This document shows, in pieces, positions 1-10,684 of a stretch of DNA of 64,000 nt. The translations under genes were made by a program, and so were the position numbers. The notes under the pieces are model-generated. The model was given only the letters and a program-made list of their open reading frames with translations, was not told the origin of the DNA and searched no databases. Source of the stretch: Agapanthus africanus (lineage: Eukaryota > Streptophyta > Magnoliopsida > Asparagales > Amaryllidaceae); contig JASDDO010000026.1 of NCBI GenBank assembly GCA_030015575.1, positions 195,511,739 to 195,575,738 of the forward strand, read 5' to 3'. The stretch's first letter is position 1. Every line of letters begins with the position of its first letter.

Positions 1-127
1 AATTCACTTCACATATATACACAACATGAGAACAACACAACTCATTAACAAGGTATACAAAATCAAAACAAAAACTTTGTGTAGAAACATATGATACATG
101 ATCCACTAAGAAAAATTAGGCTCAGCC

Positions 128-3100
128 TCAGCTCTCTTCTTTCCCTTCCTTTAAGCTCATGTCAACTGATCCCTCTCCTTCTACCGTCGACGAATCCACC
201 GTGGAACCCGCCTGTATATCTTTGAACAAGGCCATCACCTTCACCATCGTCGGCCTTCTCATCGGCCTGTCGTCCAAGCAAGCACATGCAATCTTTAGAT
301 GCTCTAATAACTCGAGCTCGCGTGTTGGATCCTCTTTCATCAACTCCTTATCGAACACATCGCTTGCTCTAAGCTTTGAATGCTCTTTCACCCAGCCCAC
401 CAAATTATTGTCCCCAAAATCGATCGAATCCGTAGGATTCTTCCCTGTTAGCAATTCAAGCAGCACAACCCCATAGCTATACACGTCGCCCTTTGTTGTG
501 CAACGGAAACTCTGGTAGTACTCGGGTGGCACGTATCCAGGAGTGCCTGCAAGCGTTGATACGCTCAAATGTGTGTCCATTGCGCTCATCATCCTCGCCA
601 TTCCGAAGTCAGAAACCCTAGCTTCAAGATTCTCGTCTAGAAGCACATTGCTTGACTTCATGTCTCGATGTATTATATGCGGAATGCAGCTATGATGGAG
701 GAAAGCTAGCCCTCGAGCCGCTCCTACAGCTATTTTCCTTCTGGCAGCCCAATCGAGCTCGACTCCGTGTTTCTTTCGATTGTGGAGCACATCGTCTAAG
801 CTTCCATATTTCATGTACTCGTAGACCAGCAACCGCTCATCGCCAACTCTGCAGTAGCCTAATAACGGAACTAGATTCCGGTGTTTGACTTTTCCGATCG
901 TTTCCATTTCTGCAGTGAACTCTCGATCGCCTTGACCACTAATGTGGATAAGTTTCTTGATTGCGACGGTGCTTCCATCTTTGAGGTGAGCCTTGTAGAC
1001 GTCCCCGAAACCACCCGAACCGATTATGGTATCATCATGGAAGCCATTGGTGGCATCGAGGAGATCTTGAAAGGTGAGTTTCTGAAGAGGCTTTTCGAAT
1101 GTTGCGAGATTGATGCTCGTTGCTTCCTTTGTGCTCGTAAATTTCCAATTCGTGTTTGTGGTATAACTCGAGTGTGAATTGCTATAGAAATCTTGAATGT
1201 CGTTGCTATCTTTCATCTTCTTCTTCTTCTTCTTCTCTCGCTTTCTGTTCTCTACCGCAATGATGATCAGTAATACGATAAAGAAGAGGGCGAAGAGCAG
1301 CCCTAACGCGACGCTGCCAGCAAGCGATCCCTTGCGAGACTTTTGACCCTGTTCGTTGGATTTCGACTTTAGCACTTCGCAACTAGGGAGAGGGAACCCG
1401 CAAAGCCCGGAATTGTTCTCGTATCGAGCCCGTGGAAACGTCACCAACGAGCCTGATTCAGGGATCAACCCATTGAGCTTATTATTCGAGAGATCGATCT
1501 CCGATAGCATCGAAAGCTTTGAGAAAGTCCCAGGGATCTCCCCTTCGAGGGCATTGTGAGAGAGATCAAGAACCGCAACATATCTCAAGCTTCCAAGATC
1601 AGAAGGTATAGGACCCGACAACAAATTGTGCCCTAAATTAAATATCATGAGATAGTACATTCTCCCCAGCTCTTTAGGGATCTCGCCGTCGAGCTCATTG
1701 TAAGACAGATCTAGAAAGATCATAGACCCATTGTTGTTAAACGTGTACTGGGTGCTCCCCATGTAAACCCTAGTGAAATTGCAAGTTCTTCGACTCGGCA
1801 ATCGATTTAGATCCTCGGGTTTGATCCCCGCAAACTCTAAGAGATTTCCTGAGCCTCGGCATTCGCTGCTCCCATCGTTTTTCAGATAGACGTATCGTTT
1901 TCCGGTGAGTAGACCCGCGGCAATGTAGCCGGATTGCTTGGCTAACGCTGATGGAATCGAGCCGTTCAAACGATTACTGTTGAGGTCAAGCCAGATCAAA
2001 CTCTTACAATCTCCGAGCTCGGTGGGGATTTCGCCATAGAATGAGTTGTTGCCGAGCTTGAGGATGGCGAGATTGCTCAATTTCCCGATCCAAGACGGGA
2101 TCTTTCCAGTCAAATGATTGCTCGATAGCGAAATCCAGTTCAGACTGGTGCAGTTCTGGAGCCCGTCGGGGATTTTTCCAGTAAGCCCATTATTGTCGAG
2201 GATCAAATTTTCCAGAGACTTGATCTTCATCAGCTCATGAGGGATCTCGCCCTGGAGCAAATTCTGCCACAGTATCAAATCCTTAAGCTTCGACAGCTCG
2301 CTGATGGACGAAGGAATGGTGCCGGTGATGAAATTGAAGCTGAGATCAAGCGAGACGAGATTTGAACAGTTGCTGATCAAAGAAGGGATCTCTCCCGTAA
2401 ATCGATTGTTCTGCAGGTATAGCTCTCGCAGGCTCGAACTACTCAGCTTCTTCGGGATCCGGCCGGAGAATCCATTGGAGCTCAGATCAAGAACCTCGAG
2501 CTGCGGAAGCCCCGACGAGATCGAATCGGGCAATTCACCGATCAAGTTGTTGAATGCGAAATCGACGACTTTGAGGCGCGGATTCGAAGCCAGTGTCTCG
2601 ATCGGGAACTCGCCGGTGAAATTGTTGCTGGCGAGATGAATCGAAGTAAGTGAGGGAGAAATGAAAGGGGTTTTACCAGTGAAGTGATTCGACGAGAGAT
2701 TCAAGAACTCTAGGCTGTGGCAGCTCTCGAACGCCCCGGCGTCGATCTCACCGGCAAGATCGTTGCCGGAGAGATCGAGGCGGCTGAGGGAGGAGCAGTT
2801 GGAGATCGCCGGGATGTTCCCCTTGATCCCGTTTCCCGCCGCCGACAGGTTGCGGATCTCGCCGGATATGGATAGGATCCACCGGAGGTCGCCGGAGGTG
2901 AGGTGGTTGTAGGAGAGGTCGAGGGAGGCGAGGTCGAGCTTGAGATCGCCGGCAATGAACGCGCCGCCGCCGCCGCCGATGAGGTTATGAGAAAGATTGA
3001 GGGACCTGAGAGAGGAGCAGGCGTTGGCGAAGGCCGCCACGCTGGAGACGGAGGCGGTGAGGGAGTTGGAGGAGAGGTCGAGGGCGGTGAGCTTACCGCC

Positions 3101-3448
3101 GCAGGGGGAAGGGAGGGAGGAGGCGGTGACGGCGCCGGTGAGGTTGGCTCCGGACAGGGAGAGGGACTCGAGGTGGGGGAGCAGGAGGAGGGAGGAGGTG
3201 ACGGCGCCGAAGACGGCGTTGAGGGGGAGCGAGTCGAGGGTGACGGCGGTTACGAGGGAGCCTTCGTGGCACGTGACGCCGGAGAAGGAGCACGTGGTTC
3301 GGGTGGGGTCCCAGGAGGGGAGGAGGCTGCGGTTGGGCAAGGAGTTTTTGAAGGAGAGGAGGAGGTGGAGCTCGCGTGAGGGTTGATTTGATGAGCTATA
3401 CCCGACCCATAACAACATGAAGAAGAAGAGGAAAAGGGAGTGGTCCAT
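128..3448 (-). CDS. BRI1: Brassinosteroid receptor kinase BRI1 (LRR receptor-like kinase)
   Basis: Intronless 1106-codon frame for a plasma-membrane receptor that binds brassinosteroid outside the cell and signals through a cytoplasmic Ser/Thr kinase, in known biology with a BAK1/SERK co-receptor. Visible in order: hydrophobic signal peptide (about 1-20); N-cap cysteine pair (CSFSGVTC); a long run of roughly 22 leucine-rich repeats; the ~70-residue island domain of BRI1 at about 508-575, the steroid-binding insertion; four more repeats; C-cap CGFPLPSC (683-690); one transmembrane helix (about 708-732) followed by a lysine-rich stop-transfer stretch; and the kinase. The kinase has its P-loop at about 808-817, catalytic Lys near 831, HRD at 927-929 (RD type) and DFG at 947-949, all intact. 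Length is close to grass BRI1 and shorter than the ~1196 residues of Arabidopsis. The start is the ATG at 3448-3446 just before the signal peptide; the stop is TGA. The 5' half is clearly GC-richer than the 3' half. Orthology to BRI1 rather than a BRL paralogue is inferred from the island and tail. Confidence 0.95.
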   Translation of the reverse strand: MDHSLFLFFFMLLWVGYSSSNQPSRELHLLLSFKNSLPNRSLLPSWDPTRTTCSFSGVTCHEGSLVTAVTLDSLPLNAVFGAVTSSLLLLPHLESLSLSGANLTGAVTASSLPSPCGGKLTALDLSSNSLTASVSSVAAFANACSSLRSLNLSHNLIGGGGGAFIAGDLKLDLASLDLSYNHLTSGDLRWILSISGEIRNLSAAGNGIKGNIPAISNCSSLSRLDLSGNDLAGEIDAGAFESCHSLEFLNLSSNHFTGKTPFISPSLTSIHLASNNFTGEFPIETLASNPRLKVVDFAFNNLIGELPDSISSGLPQLEVLDLSSNGFSGRIPKKLSSSSLRELYLQNNRFTGEIPSLISNCSNLVSLDLSFNFITGTIPSSISELSKLKDLILWQNLLQGEIPHELMKIKSLENLILDNNGLTGKIPDGLQNCTSLNWISLSSNHLTGKIPSWIGKLSNLAILKLGNNSFYGEIPTELGDCKSLIWLDLNSNRLNGSIPSALAKQSGYIAAGLLTGKRYVYLKNDGSSECRGSGNLLEFAGIKPEDLNRLPSRRTCNFTRVYMGSTQYTFNNNGSMIFLDLSYNELDGEIPKELGRMYYLMIFNLGHNLLSGPIPSDLGSLRYVAVLDLSHNALEGEIPGTFSKLSMLSEIDLSNNKLNGLIPESGSLVTFPRARYENNSGLCGFPLPSCEVLKSKSNEQGQKSRKGSLAGSVALGLLFALFFIVLLIIIAVENRKREKKKKKKMKDSNDIQDFYSNSHSSYTTNTNWKFTSTKEATSINLATFEKPLQKLTFQDLLDATNGFHDDTIIGSGGFGDVYKAHLKDGSTVAIKKLIHISGQGDREFTAEMETIGKVKHRNLVPLLGYCRVGDERLLVYEYMKYGSLDDVLHNRKKHGVELDWAARRKIAVGAARGLAFLHHSCIPHIIHRDMKSSNVLLDENLEARVSDFGMARMMSAMDTHLSVSTLAGTPGYVPPEYYQSFRCTTKGDVYSYGVVLLELLTGKNPTDSIDFGDNNLVGWVKEHSKLRASDVFDKELMKEDPTRELELLEHLKIACACLDDRPMRRPTMVKVMALFKDIQAGSTVDSSTVEGEGSVDMSLKEGKEES

Positions 3449-3604
3449 TGAGAGATAGTGAGAGAGATGGTGGTGTTAGGGTTTTCTAGAGGTTTGATTT
3501 TGCCATGAGAGAGAAAGAGAATGAAGGGTGAGAAAGAGAGAGAGAGTGTGTGTGCGCGCGCGTCAAAAGTTTGGGAGATAGCGAGGGGAAAGGGTATTTA
3601 TGGG
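3449..3604 (-). promoter_or_regulatory. BRI1 5' leader and core promoter
   Basis: Read on the minus strand, a TATA-like CCCATAAATACC lies at 3604-3593, about 150 bases before the ATG. It is followed by a pyrimidine-rich leader with a GA/CT microsatellite and a short CA/GC alternating run (about 3530-3562). A telo-box (AAACCCTAA on the minus strand, 3484-3476) lies in the leader; in plants this element is common near the start of growth-related genes. The transcription start was not determined. Confidence 0.55.
3486..3506 (-). promoter_or_regulatory. Upstream ORF in the BRI1 leader
   Basis: An ATG at 3506-3504 opens a frame of six codons (MAKSNL) ending in TAG at 3488-3486, 37 bases before the BRI1 ATG. 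If transcription starts at the TATA-like box, ribosomes scanning the leader would meet this ATG first. A role in lowering or tuning BRI1 translation is an inference. Confidence 0.5.
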
Positions 3605-4149
3605 GGAATGTGACATCGTAGAGCTTGCTGGTAGCTAATTATAGAGATTTTATATAATTACCAAGCAGATTTTACCAGTGAGGAAAAACCTTTGTTTCGA
3701 AACAGAAACCATCATAGAAAATTTTTATACAATATCTATATTTTTATCTGATATATCTAAATAGGTTATACATATCACATTCAACTACATAGATATCGCA
3801 TAATAACTAGATACAATAGACAACTATATAGACCTCAAAAACGGGATATTTTGACAACCGAAATTTTTTCATGGGGCATTTTGACAGCTGAAAATTTATG
3901 GTTTCCGGACCAAAGATTTTTGTTAGCGTGAAATTCAGCATGGTTTTGACAATTTAGACATATAATTATAGTCCGGTAGAATTTAAACGGGTTTTCCTAT
4001 TTATGACATTGGCATGGGTCTTTTGGCATATTAGTACCCAATAATTGAACTTTCATTATTTCCGAGGCTTGTAAGGTCATATATGTAATTCGCCAAGACA
4101 GTAAGTGTTAACATCATTTCAACCATTTTATCCTTAGGAGCGGTGTGGT

Positions 4150-4610
4150 ATTGGATGTGTGCTGCCAAGGGCCGCTAGCCAATTGGAAAGTGAAAAAAGT
4201 GAGTAAAGTGAGTAGAAAGTAAAATGAAAAGAAAGTAATATTTGGTGTTTGTTTTATTAAATAGAAAGTATAAGAGAAGCTGAGTTGGCGTATATGTGGC
4301 AATGGAATGTAAGATTGAGTTGTTTGGTTAGAATAGTAGAAAATGAGAAATCAAGAAAGAAAAAAGAAAATAAAATTAAAAATGAATAAAATAATAATAA
4401 AATATTTACTTTCTCCACTTTCCTATCGTTTTCTAATGTTTTGGTGAGAAAATGTAAATAGAGAAATTGCTTATGTGGCGAACAATTAGAAAATACTTTC
4501 TAATTTTTACTTTCTTTATCCAAACATGCAAAGCAAGAAAGTGGTAGTCACTTCCTCACTTTCCTCCTTACTTTCCATCTATGCACTAATCATGGGATTG
4601 ATTATTTAGG
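4150..4610. repeat. Possible foldback/MITE-like element
   Basis: The left side (GGAAAGTGAAAAAAGTGAG... then GTGTTTG) recurs in reverse complement on the right (about 4495-4580, ending ACTTTCC). The pairing is imperfect and purine-biased, and no target duplication was found, so this could be simple low-complexity sequence. Confidence 0.25.
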
Positions 4611-5450
4611 GGATAAAATATTTCACTTTATAACTTCATGGCACATGACCTGAAGCAAATTTATGGACCAAAAATTTGTTATGGCTTATTTTCAAATATT
4701 GTCAATAAATTTTATTCTAAATCCATATAAGTCCATGCATGAGCTGTAAAAAAAAGGAAAATCTCAGATATAATAAATTAAATGATAATCCGGTCCGGCA
4801 AGAATTGGTTTGTCCGCTTAGATTGCACACATTTCATACCAAAAAAGGTGTTTGGCATGTAAGCGAATATCAGTTTTTATCCCTTACAGTAAAGATGGTA
4901 AGCCAGTGAGGCATCCATGCTCTGTTTCACGGAAAATTCTATGGCCTGCAGGCAGTATAGGCCGGGTCAGGAGAGAGAAATAAATAAGAATGCGGACCCC
5001 ACCAACCTGCCCGAAGGTGCCCGAAATTCTTCATCTCTTTCTCTTTTCTGCGGTCCTGCCCGGATGTAATATACGCGGCATAATGAAAATTTTCTCTTGT
5101 TTCTCAGCTGTATTACCAAGAAACAACTTTTACCTTTTGGTTTTCATTATTTATGGAACATCAAAATCTTTCTTTACTATTATTATAATTAGAAGAGAAG
5201 GACAACGGGTGTGGTGCTCTTATGTTTATATGAAATAAAATATTCATAAAAGAGAAAAATCCATAATTCTTAAAAAAGTCTCTGTCTTATTTATTATTAG
5301 GAAATTCCTATAGAATCAATAACCCTGAAAATCTTAAAAATAATGTTCAACTAAAAATTATTTGATAAGATTATTATAGTTAATAGAAAATTCAACAGAT
5401 ATAACAAATTTATTCAAATCCATCGCTAGATTTTAAAAAAGACAACAGAT

Positions 5451-5827
5451 TCTCAAGTGACACGGTAGAAAGTTTCTCCTATGACGTCAAAAAAAATCAG
5501 CATTTCATCAAATTTTTTGACTATCGAGAACCACCATCTTCATCCTCATCGTGTAAGAAATAGATAAACCAAAATTTATGAGATTCCAGTATCTTTCCAC
5601 CCTTCAAGTTGTAGGTGCAAAGTTAAAGGTTTTTCAATGGTATAACATTTTCAGTAGTTATACATCATAAAATCAACGGTGAAAAGTTATTGGGTTCTCA
5701 TAAAATTTGATATATCCACATCTTACACGATAAAGATGAAGATGGTGGGTCCCAATCATCGAAAAAATGATTGCATGTTAACTTTTTTCGACGCTATAAG
5801 ACGAAGTTTCTCCGGTTGCACTTAAGA
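5451..5827. repeat. Foldback MITE-like element
   Basis: About 150-base imperfect arms face each other. The left end TCTCAAGTGACACGG matches the reverse complement of the right end at 5827-5813 (TCTTAAGTGCAACCGG). The CATCTTCATC/GATGAAGATG and CGTGTAAG/CTTACACG pairs also line up. No coding capacity and no certain target duplication. Likely a non-autonomous DNA transposon; superfamily not assigned. Confidence 0.5.
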
Positions 5828-6006
5828 TTTCATTCTCTTTAAAAGAAATTAAAAGATATCTAATGCATTAATAATAAATCATAGATATAACTAACTTACA
5901 AAATTAACAAATCTATTCAATTTCTTGATATTTTTACTATAATCACGTGCATTCGCAACACACGTGCAAAAAATTTACATGCAAGTCGTAAATTAACCAG
6001 CACAAA

Positions 6007-6226
6007 GAGTCCGACTATGATCCTATTGGAAAGATTTGGAAACATATCCTCCCCATATTTTCACCATTAGATTAGTTTTGAGACTTGGGCTAACAATTAT
6101 GAATAAAAATTTTCATTTATTACCATACATAACATAATTGAATGCACAAATTTCAAAACTAATCTAATGGTGAAAAGTTGAGAATGATATGTTTTCAAAT
6201 CCTTCTGAAAGGATCCTAGTCCAACT
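6007..6226. repeat. Foldback MITE-like element, 220 bp
   Basis: Arms of about 75 bases are inverted. The left arm runs from AGTCCGACTATGATCC through CACCATTAGATTAGTTTTGA; the right arm contains TCAAAACTAATCTAATGGTG and ends GGATCCTAGTCCAACT. The spacer is short and AT-rich. No ORF. Together with the element at 5451-5827 it shows repeated small-transposon insertion upstream of BRI1. Confidence 0.6.
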
Positions 6227-6870
6227 CCCGGTATAAATATACGAGAACACCAAATTAACATAAATGGCTAAATAAAACAAATATAAATTAAACTAACCCC
6301 ATATTAACTCCAAAGTTACGCAAAGATCCAGTTGGATCGGACGGCTGAGCGCCACCGATCCATAGCGATCTGCGAGTTCGAGCGCTGAGCCCAACACGAG
6401 TCCACGCCTTTTTATCCACTGGATAACTATTTTCCATGACGAAACTACCCCTATTGAATTGATGCGCAAGGGTCCACGAAAGTACGATAAGGGTATTTAA
6501 GTAAACTCAGAACGGACCGCCAGTGTCCTGCGAGGCTCAATCCAGTGGGCTGATTCGCAACTTTAGATCCGATACCGCGCGTGAGGTCTACAAAAGTACG
6601 CGAATGCCCTCGGCTATTTTTATCGTATGTGGTAACATGCTCGAAGGTGCTGGAGGGTAAATTCGTCATTACTTGTCTGGATCGATATTGTAAGTAGCAT
6701 GAGCTGTCGCCATCTAGCGTATAGTTGTTGCAGCATTTATAGGAAGTTTTGCCGCTGAGTTCTTCTTTTATGAAGCTTTTGCATTTTAAGTCCTAACGTT
6801 TCTGAGTTTACTTTGCAGTCCTTGTGAATTTGATAATTGCTTGGTAACCTTTATGAATTGTTTTATGGGG

Positions 6871-8515
6871 TAGGCATATTCATAGATAGACGGTTGCTTG
6901 AGAATGTAGTTGAGATTAGGAGAAAAGATGATAGAATTTTACTGGTTAAGCTTATTCTAGGTGGAGAGATCCTTAATGTTATTAGTGCTTATGCACTACA
7001 AATAGGTCTTGATGACGCTAGTAAGCGTCTATTCTGAGAGGATTTAGACGAGATGGTGCAAAGTATACCTAGTGGAGAGAAGTTATTTATTGGTGGTGAT
7101 TTTAATGGACATGTAGGTACTAGTCGTAGTGGGTTTGATACTATCCATGGAGGTTTTGGTTTTGGACAAAGGAATGAAGTAGGTGACTCGATTCTAGATT
7201 TTGCCTTATCTTATGACTTGATCTTAGCAAACACCTGGTTTAGGAAAAGAGAATTCCACCTTATCACTTTTAGGAGCGGATCAAGTGCTAGTCAAATAAA
7301 CTTTTTTCTGACAAGAAGAATAGATAGAGATTGTTGTATCGACTGTAAGGTAGTGCCAGGTGAGAGTGTAACCATTCAACATAGACTTTTAGTTCTAAAT
7401 TTTCGATTTAGAAGAGGACCTAGGAAAATTAGACGTAAGGTAGAGCCTAGAATTAAATGGTGGCGATTGAAAGAAGTTAACCAAAAGGCTTTTATAGATC
7501 GTATAGTCCAAAAATCCGATTGGCAGTTGGAAGATGATTCAGACAGAACATGGAACAAAATGGTTAGTTGTATTAAGAAGATAGCTAGAGATCTACTTGG
7601 TGAGTCGAGAGGTGCTGCTCTACCATCTAAGGACACATCATGGTGGAATGAAGAAATAAATGCTGCTATTAAAATTAAAAGGGATTCTTATAAAGATTTG
7701 AAGAAAAGTAGAGACATGGAGAGATTTGAGAAGTATAAAATGACTAAAATGGAAGTTAAGAAAGCTGTTCGGAAAGCTAAATCTAAGATCTACAAGGAGG
7801 TGTACGAGAAATTAGACACTAAAGAGGCTGAAAATGATATATACCGGATTGCTCGGATGCGGGAAAGGAAGACTAGAGACTTATGTGCGGTGAAGTGTGT
7901 CAAAAATGAAAATCAGAAGGTTTTAGTTCGAAATGAGGATATCAAGAAAAGATGGAGAGATTATTTTGACAAATTGTTCAATGAGAGCTTTACTAAAAAT
8001 TTGGATAGACTTGTCATTCAATCTCAAGATATAAACCGTGATTTCATGCGTAAAATAAGACTGCCTGAGATTAAAAAAGCTTTGAACAGAATGAGTTTAA
8101 GAAAAACGGTTGGTCCTGACGGGATTCCTATCGAGATTTGGAGATGCTTAGGAGAAATAGACGTTAAATGGCTGACGGATCTGTTTAATAAGATTTAGCA
8201 GACAAAAAATATGCCAAATGAATGGAGAAAAAGTATCCTTGTATCTATCTACAAGAACAAGGGTGACATTCAAAGTTGCTCAAACTACCGTGGAATAAAA
8301 CTTATGTGTCACACCATGAAACTTTGGGAGAAAATGATTGAACACAGGTTAAGAAAGGTTATTAAGATAACAGAGAGCCAATTTGGGTTCATGCCTGGAC
8401 GATCGACGACAGAGGCTATTCATTTGCTTCGTCAACTTGTCGAGCGTTTTCGAGAGAGGAGAAGAGATTTGCATATGATATTTATTGATTTAGAAAAAGC
8501 GTACGACAAGGTACC
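6871..8515 (+). pseudogene. RTE-type LINE, 5' part: endonuclease and start of reverse transcriptase
   Basis: Remnant of a non-LTR retrotransposon polyprotein. The frame begins inside the apurinic-type endonuclease (5' truncated), shows the GGDFNGHVG core (about 7088-7117), then the linker and the start of the reverse transcriptase (TVGPDGIP, NYRGIKL, FMPGRSTTEA, FIDLEKAYDKVP). In-frame stops at 7035-7037 (TGA) and 8196-8198 (TAG) break it. It ends abruptly at 8515, where the copia-like element is inserted; the same reading frame resumes at 27644. The left flank TTTATGGGG before 6871 resembles TTTATGGGTA after the 3' tail, a probable LINE target duplication. RTE assignment rests on endonuclease style, length and the GTT-repeat tail. 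Confidence 0.88.
8511..8515. other. Target-site duplication GTACC, left copy
   Basis: GTACC directly precedes the TGTTGG end of the copia-like element and recurs at 27639-27643 directly after its TTACA end. It fixes both element boundaries to the base. Confidence 0.95.
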
Positions 8516-10670
8516 TGTTGGAGATAGTGCCCTCAGAGTCAATTATTGGATCACAAGCACGTGATTGCAATGATTGAGGGAGGACCTATCCCGGTAGGAC
8601 AGTCTTACTCAAGATGATAGTATGCTATCTGGTTTACCTTTATCATCGTGTGCTACTTTAAGTGACCTGACATGTCGCTATTACACGTTGATAGAGCCCC
8701 TAGGATTCTTGCTTGACTGCCAGCAGTATGAGGGCGATCATATACGTGAGAGCTGGCAGTCTATAAGCACATCCTTAAAAGGTCCCTAGTCGTGGGAGTT
8801 TCAAGATAGGGTATCGATACTCCAGAGTAGACTAGTGTATACAGTCGAGACCCCGACGAGGGGCGGTGGCCGGTCTCACAAGCCACTGGTGTCAGTTGGT
8901 TCACCAAAGATGTATACAGGTGCTCATTGGGTTATGAGTACACCGGACAGGACTCGCCGGGAACATGCTAGTTGGTCTTATACCTGACGTCAGATAGCAG
9001 TTCCCTGGTGACATGTGTACAGGTTAGTTCATCGACCTGGGGATCGTCATTTGTCTCGTGTGAGTTCCCACTGTACTTTGATTACTACCCTACCACGCTC
9101 AAAGGAGACGTGCAAACAGGTTTTAGTTGGGTACAGTCCCGAGCCACATGGAGGCAGTGAGCGGATCTTCAGGAGTTCGTCTCTCCCGGTATTGGGGGTG
9201 AGGTCGCGCTGTGTCTAGGAGAGCCATTACACGAAGCCCTCGGCCGAGACAGAAGATTTACTGGTAGGTATTCCAGTAGTATCTCAGGGTGTTCTGGGCT
9301 ACACTCCGACACGACTTGTACCGCTTTTGGGGGTCTGACTTTTACCAACTCCTAGCCCCGCCATGCGATGCTCATAAACGAACGGACCGGACTGTACGGA
9401 TATTGTCACTGACAGGCTCAGTAGGGTGTCAGGATGAGTTCGCTCATCGACGTCCCTTTTTGTCAATAGCTGGTAGCCCGTCACGTATGGCTAATACCTC
9501 TGACGTGCTGGTGGTTAAATCCACAGCCATAGTATTGACGAGTCTTTAGAGTCCCCCACATTCAGTTGCTCAAGTTTTCGGGCGAAACGTTGTAGAGGCC
9601 GTATGGAGATATGGCAGAGTTCGATCAGATACGTGCGGTATTGCACGGATCAGGATCGGACGGATAATACTAGCCGGCTTTGGTTTAAGCCGGATCCTAG
9701 TATAGTACAGTATAGATTTTGTCTCATTGCATTTGTATTTCGATCGGAATACAAATGCGGGTGTGTATACACAGTATCGGGGTTATCCTGTAATTTATTA
9801 CGGGACCAATTTTCTGGAGTTGCCAGTTTGTTTTCCGTTTCAGCCATATTTCTTTGTTTCTTTCATTGGCTGAAGATTGGTGGAGGAGGGCTTATTTGCA
9901 TTTGTGCAAATAAGCATTTGTGGAGGGTGTTTTTTGCAAGACTTTGTATCATGATGGTCTCATGATGGAGGACCATCCCTTGACTTTCCATGGTTCATGA
10001 TTGCTTGACTTTGTGAGCAATCATGGTTGTTGATGATGGTAGTATGAGTGTTGGAGTTTCTTTGTAATCATTTCTTCATATGATAACCTTTTCTCTCTCT
10101 TGATTTTTGGCTCACTCTTTTGCATTTTGGCCACATATACTCTCTCCTCTCTCTCACCATTTTGGTGATGGCCGGCCAAGCCTTTAGGGGCTGTCCAAAA
10201 TTCATGTGTGGGGTTTTTGTGCTTTTGTTTTGGTAAAAAATCCCACAAGATCAATCTCCATTAGCTTGTAGCATCCCTCCACCAAAAGGCAACTCCATAC
10301 AAACCCCACATGAGATATGAGTTCTACAAACGACCTACAGCAAACCTTGGGCATGTCGACTCGCCAGCTTCGTGCCCGAGTTGCCTCGGTCTAGAGGTGG
10401 GAGCCCGTAAAAGAAGCCGGCGACGTGGTGCCCTTCCGGCGACGAGGTGGAGACCAGACATTCCGCGGGAGATCGGGACGATGATGAGAAGACCGGAGGA
10501 CACGGATCACTCGGTATATCTCTCTTCCCATCTTGTAGTTAGGTAGGACTAGTTAATGGCACGATCCGGGTTTATAGTGCGCGGTGGTGCCGGTTTGAAA
10601 AGTTAAAGTAAATCACCGCTTCCGCATTCCGGCGTCGGATTGACGGCCGGGGCGCCGCCGTGCACTTACA
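8516..10670 (+). repeat. 5' LTR of the copia-like element
   Basis: Starts TGTTGGAGATAGTGCCCTC and ends GCACTTACA. It matches the 3' LTR (25502-27638) throughout. It is 18 bases longer, apparently through an extra CGGCGACG-containing segment near 10420-10440. Contains a conserved hairpin (9667-9703). ORFs crossing it (for example 9603-9965) repeat in the 3' LTR and are not genes. Confidence 0.95.
9667..9703. repeat. Conserved LTR hairpin
   Basis: ATACTAG-CCGGCTT, a TGGTTT loop, then AAGCCGG-ATC-CTAGTAT: a 14-bp stem with a 3-base bulge. Equivalent dyads occur in the 3' LTR and in the related minus-orientation LTRs near 37240, 47270 and 51890, so it is a stable feature of this LTR family. It could be an RNA hairpin of the R/U5 region; role not known. 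Confidence 0.6.
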
Positions 10671-10671
10671 C

Positions 10672-10684
10672 TGGTATCAGAGCC
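10672..10684 (+). other. Primer binding site, initiator tRNA-Met
   Basis: TGGTATCAGAGCC, complementary to the 3' end of plant initiator tRNA-Met, one base after the LTR end. It primes minus-strand synthesis in LTR retrotransposons. Confidence 0.9.

Larger units (their letters stand above)
3605..6870. other. BRI1 upstream intergenic DNA
   Basis: AT-rich and without a convincing gene. It contains two clear foldback elements (5451-5827 and 6007-6226) and a weaker one (about 4150-4610), described separately. From about 6310 to 6720 the base composition becomes more balanced, as near a plant gene. A stretch ending TTTACTTTGCAG (about 6807-6818) resembles a 3' splice site, so the LINE at 6871 may have landed in an old gene or its edge. 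No open frame supports an exon. Confidence 0.4.

Noticed and set aside
2710..3386. Long antisense ORFs over the 5' half of BRI1 (for example 2903-3379)
   Set aside because: They arise from the GC-rich, stop-poor coding sequence of BRI1 on the other strand and have low-complexity Gly/Glu/Arg composition.
9603..9965. 120-codon ORF, repeated at 26590-26952
   Set aside because: Part of the copia-like LTR; present in both LTRs and as broken versions in the other LTR copies.
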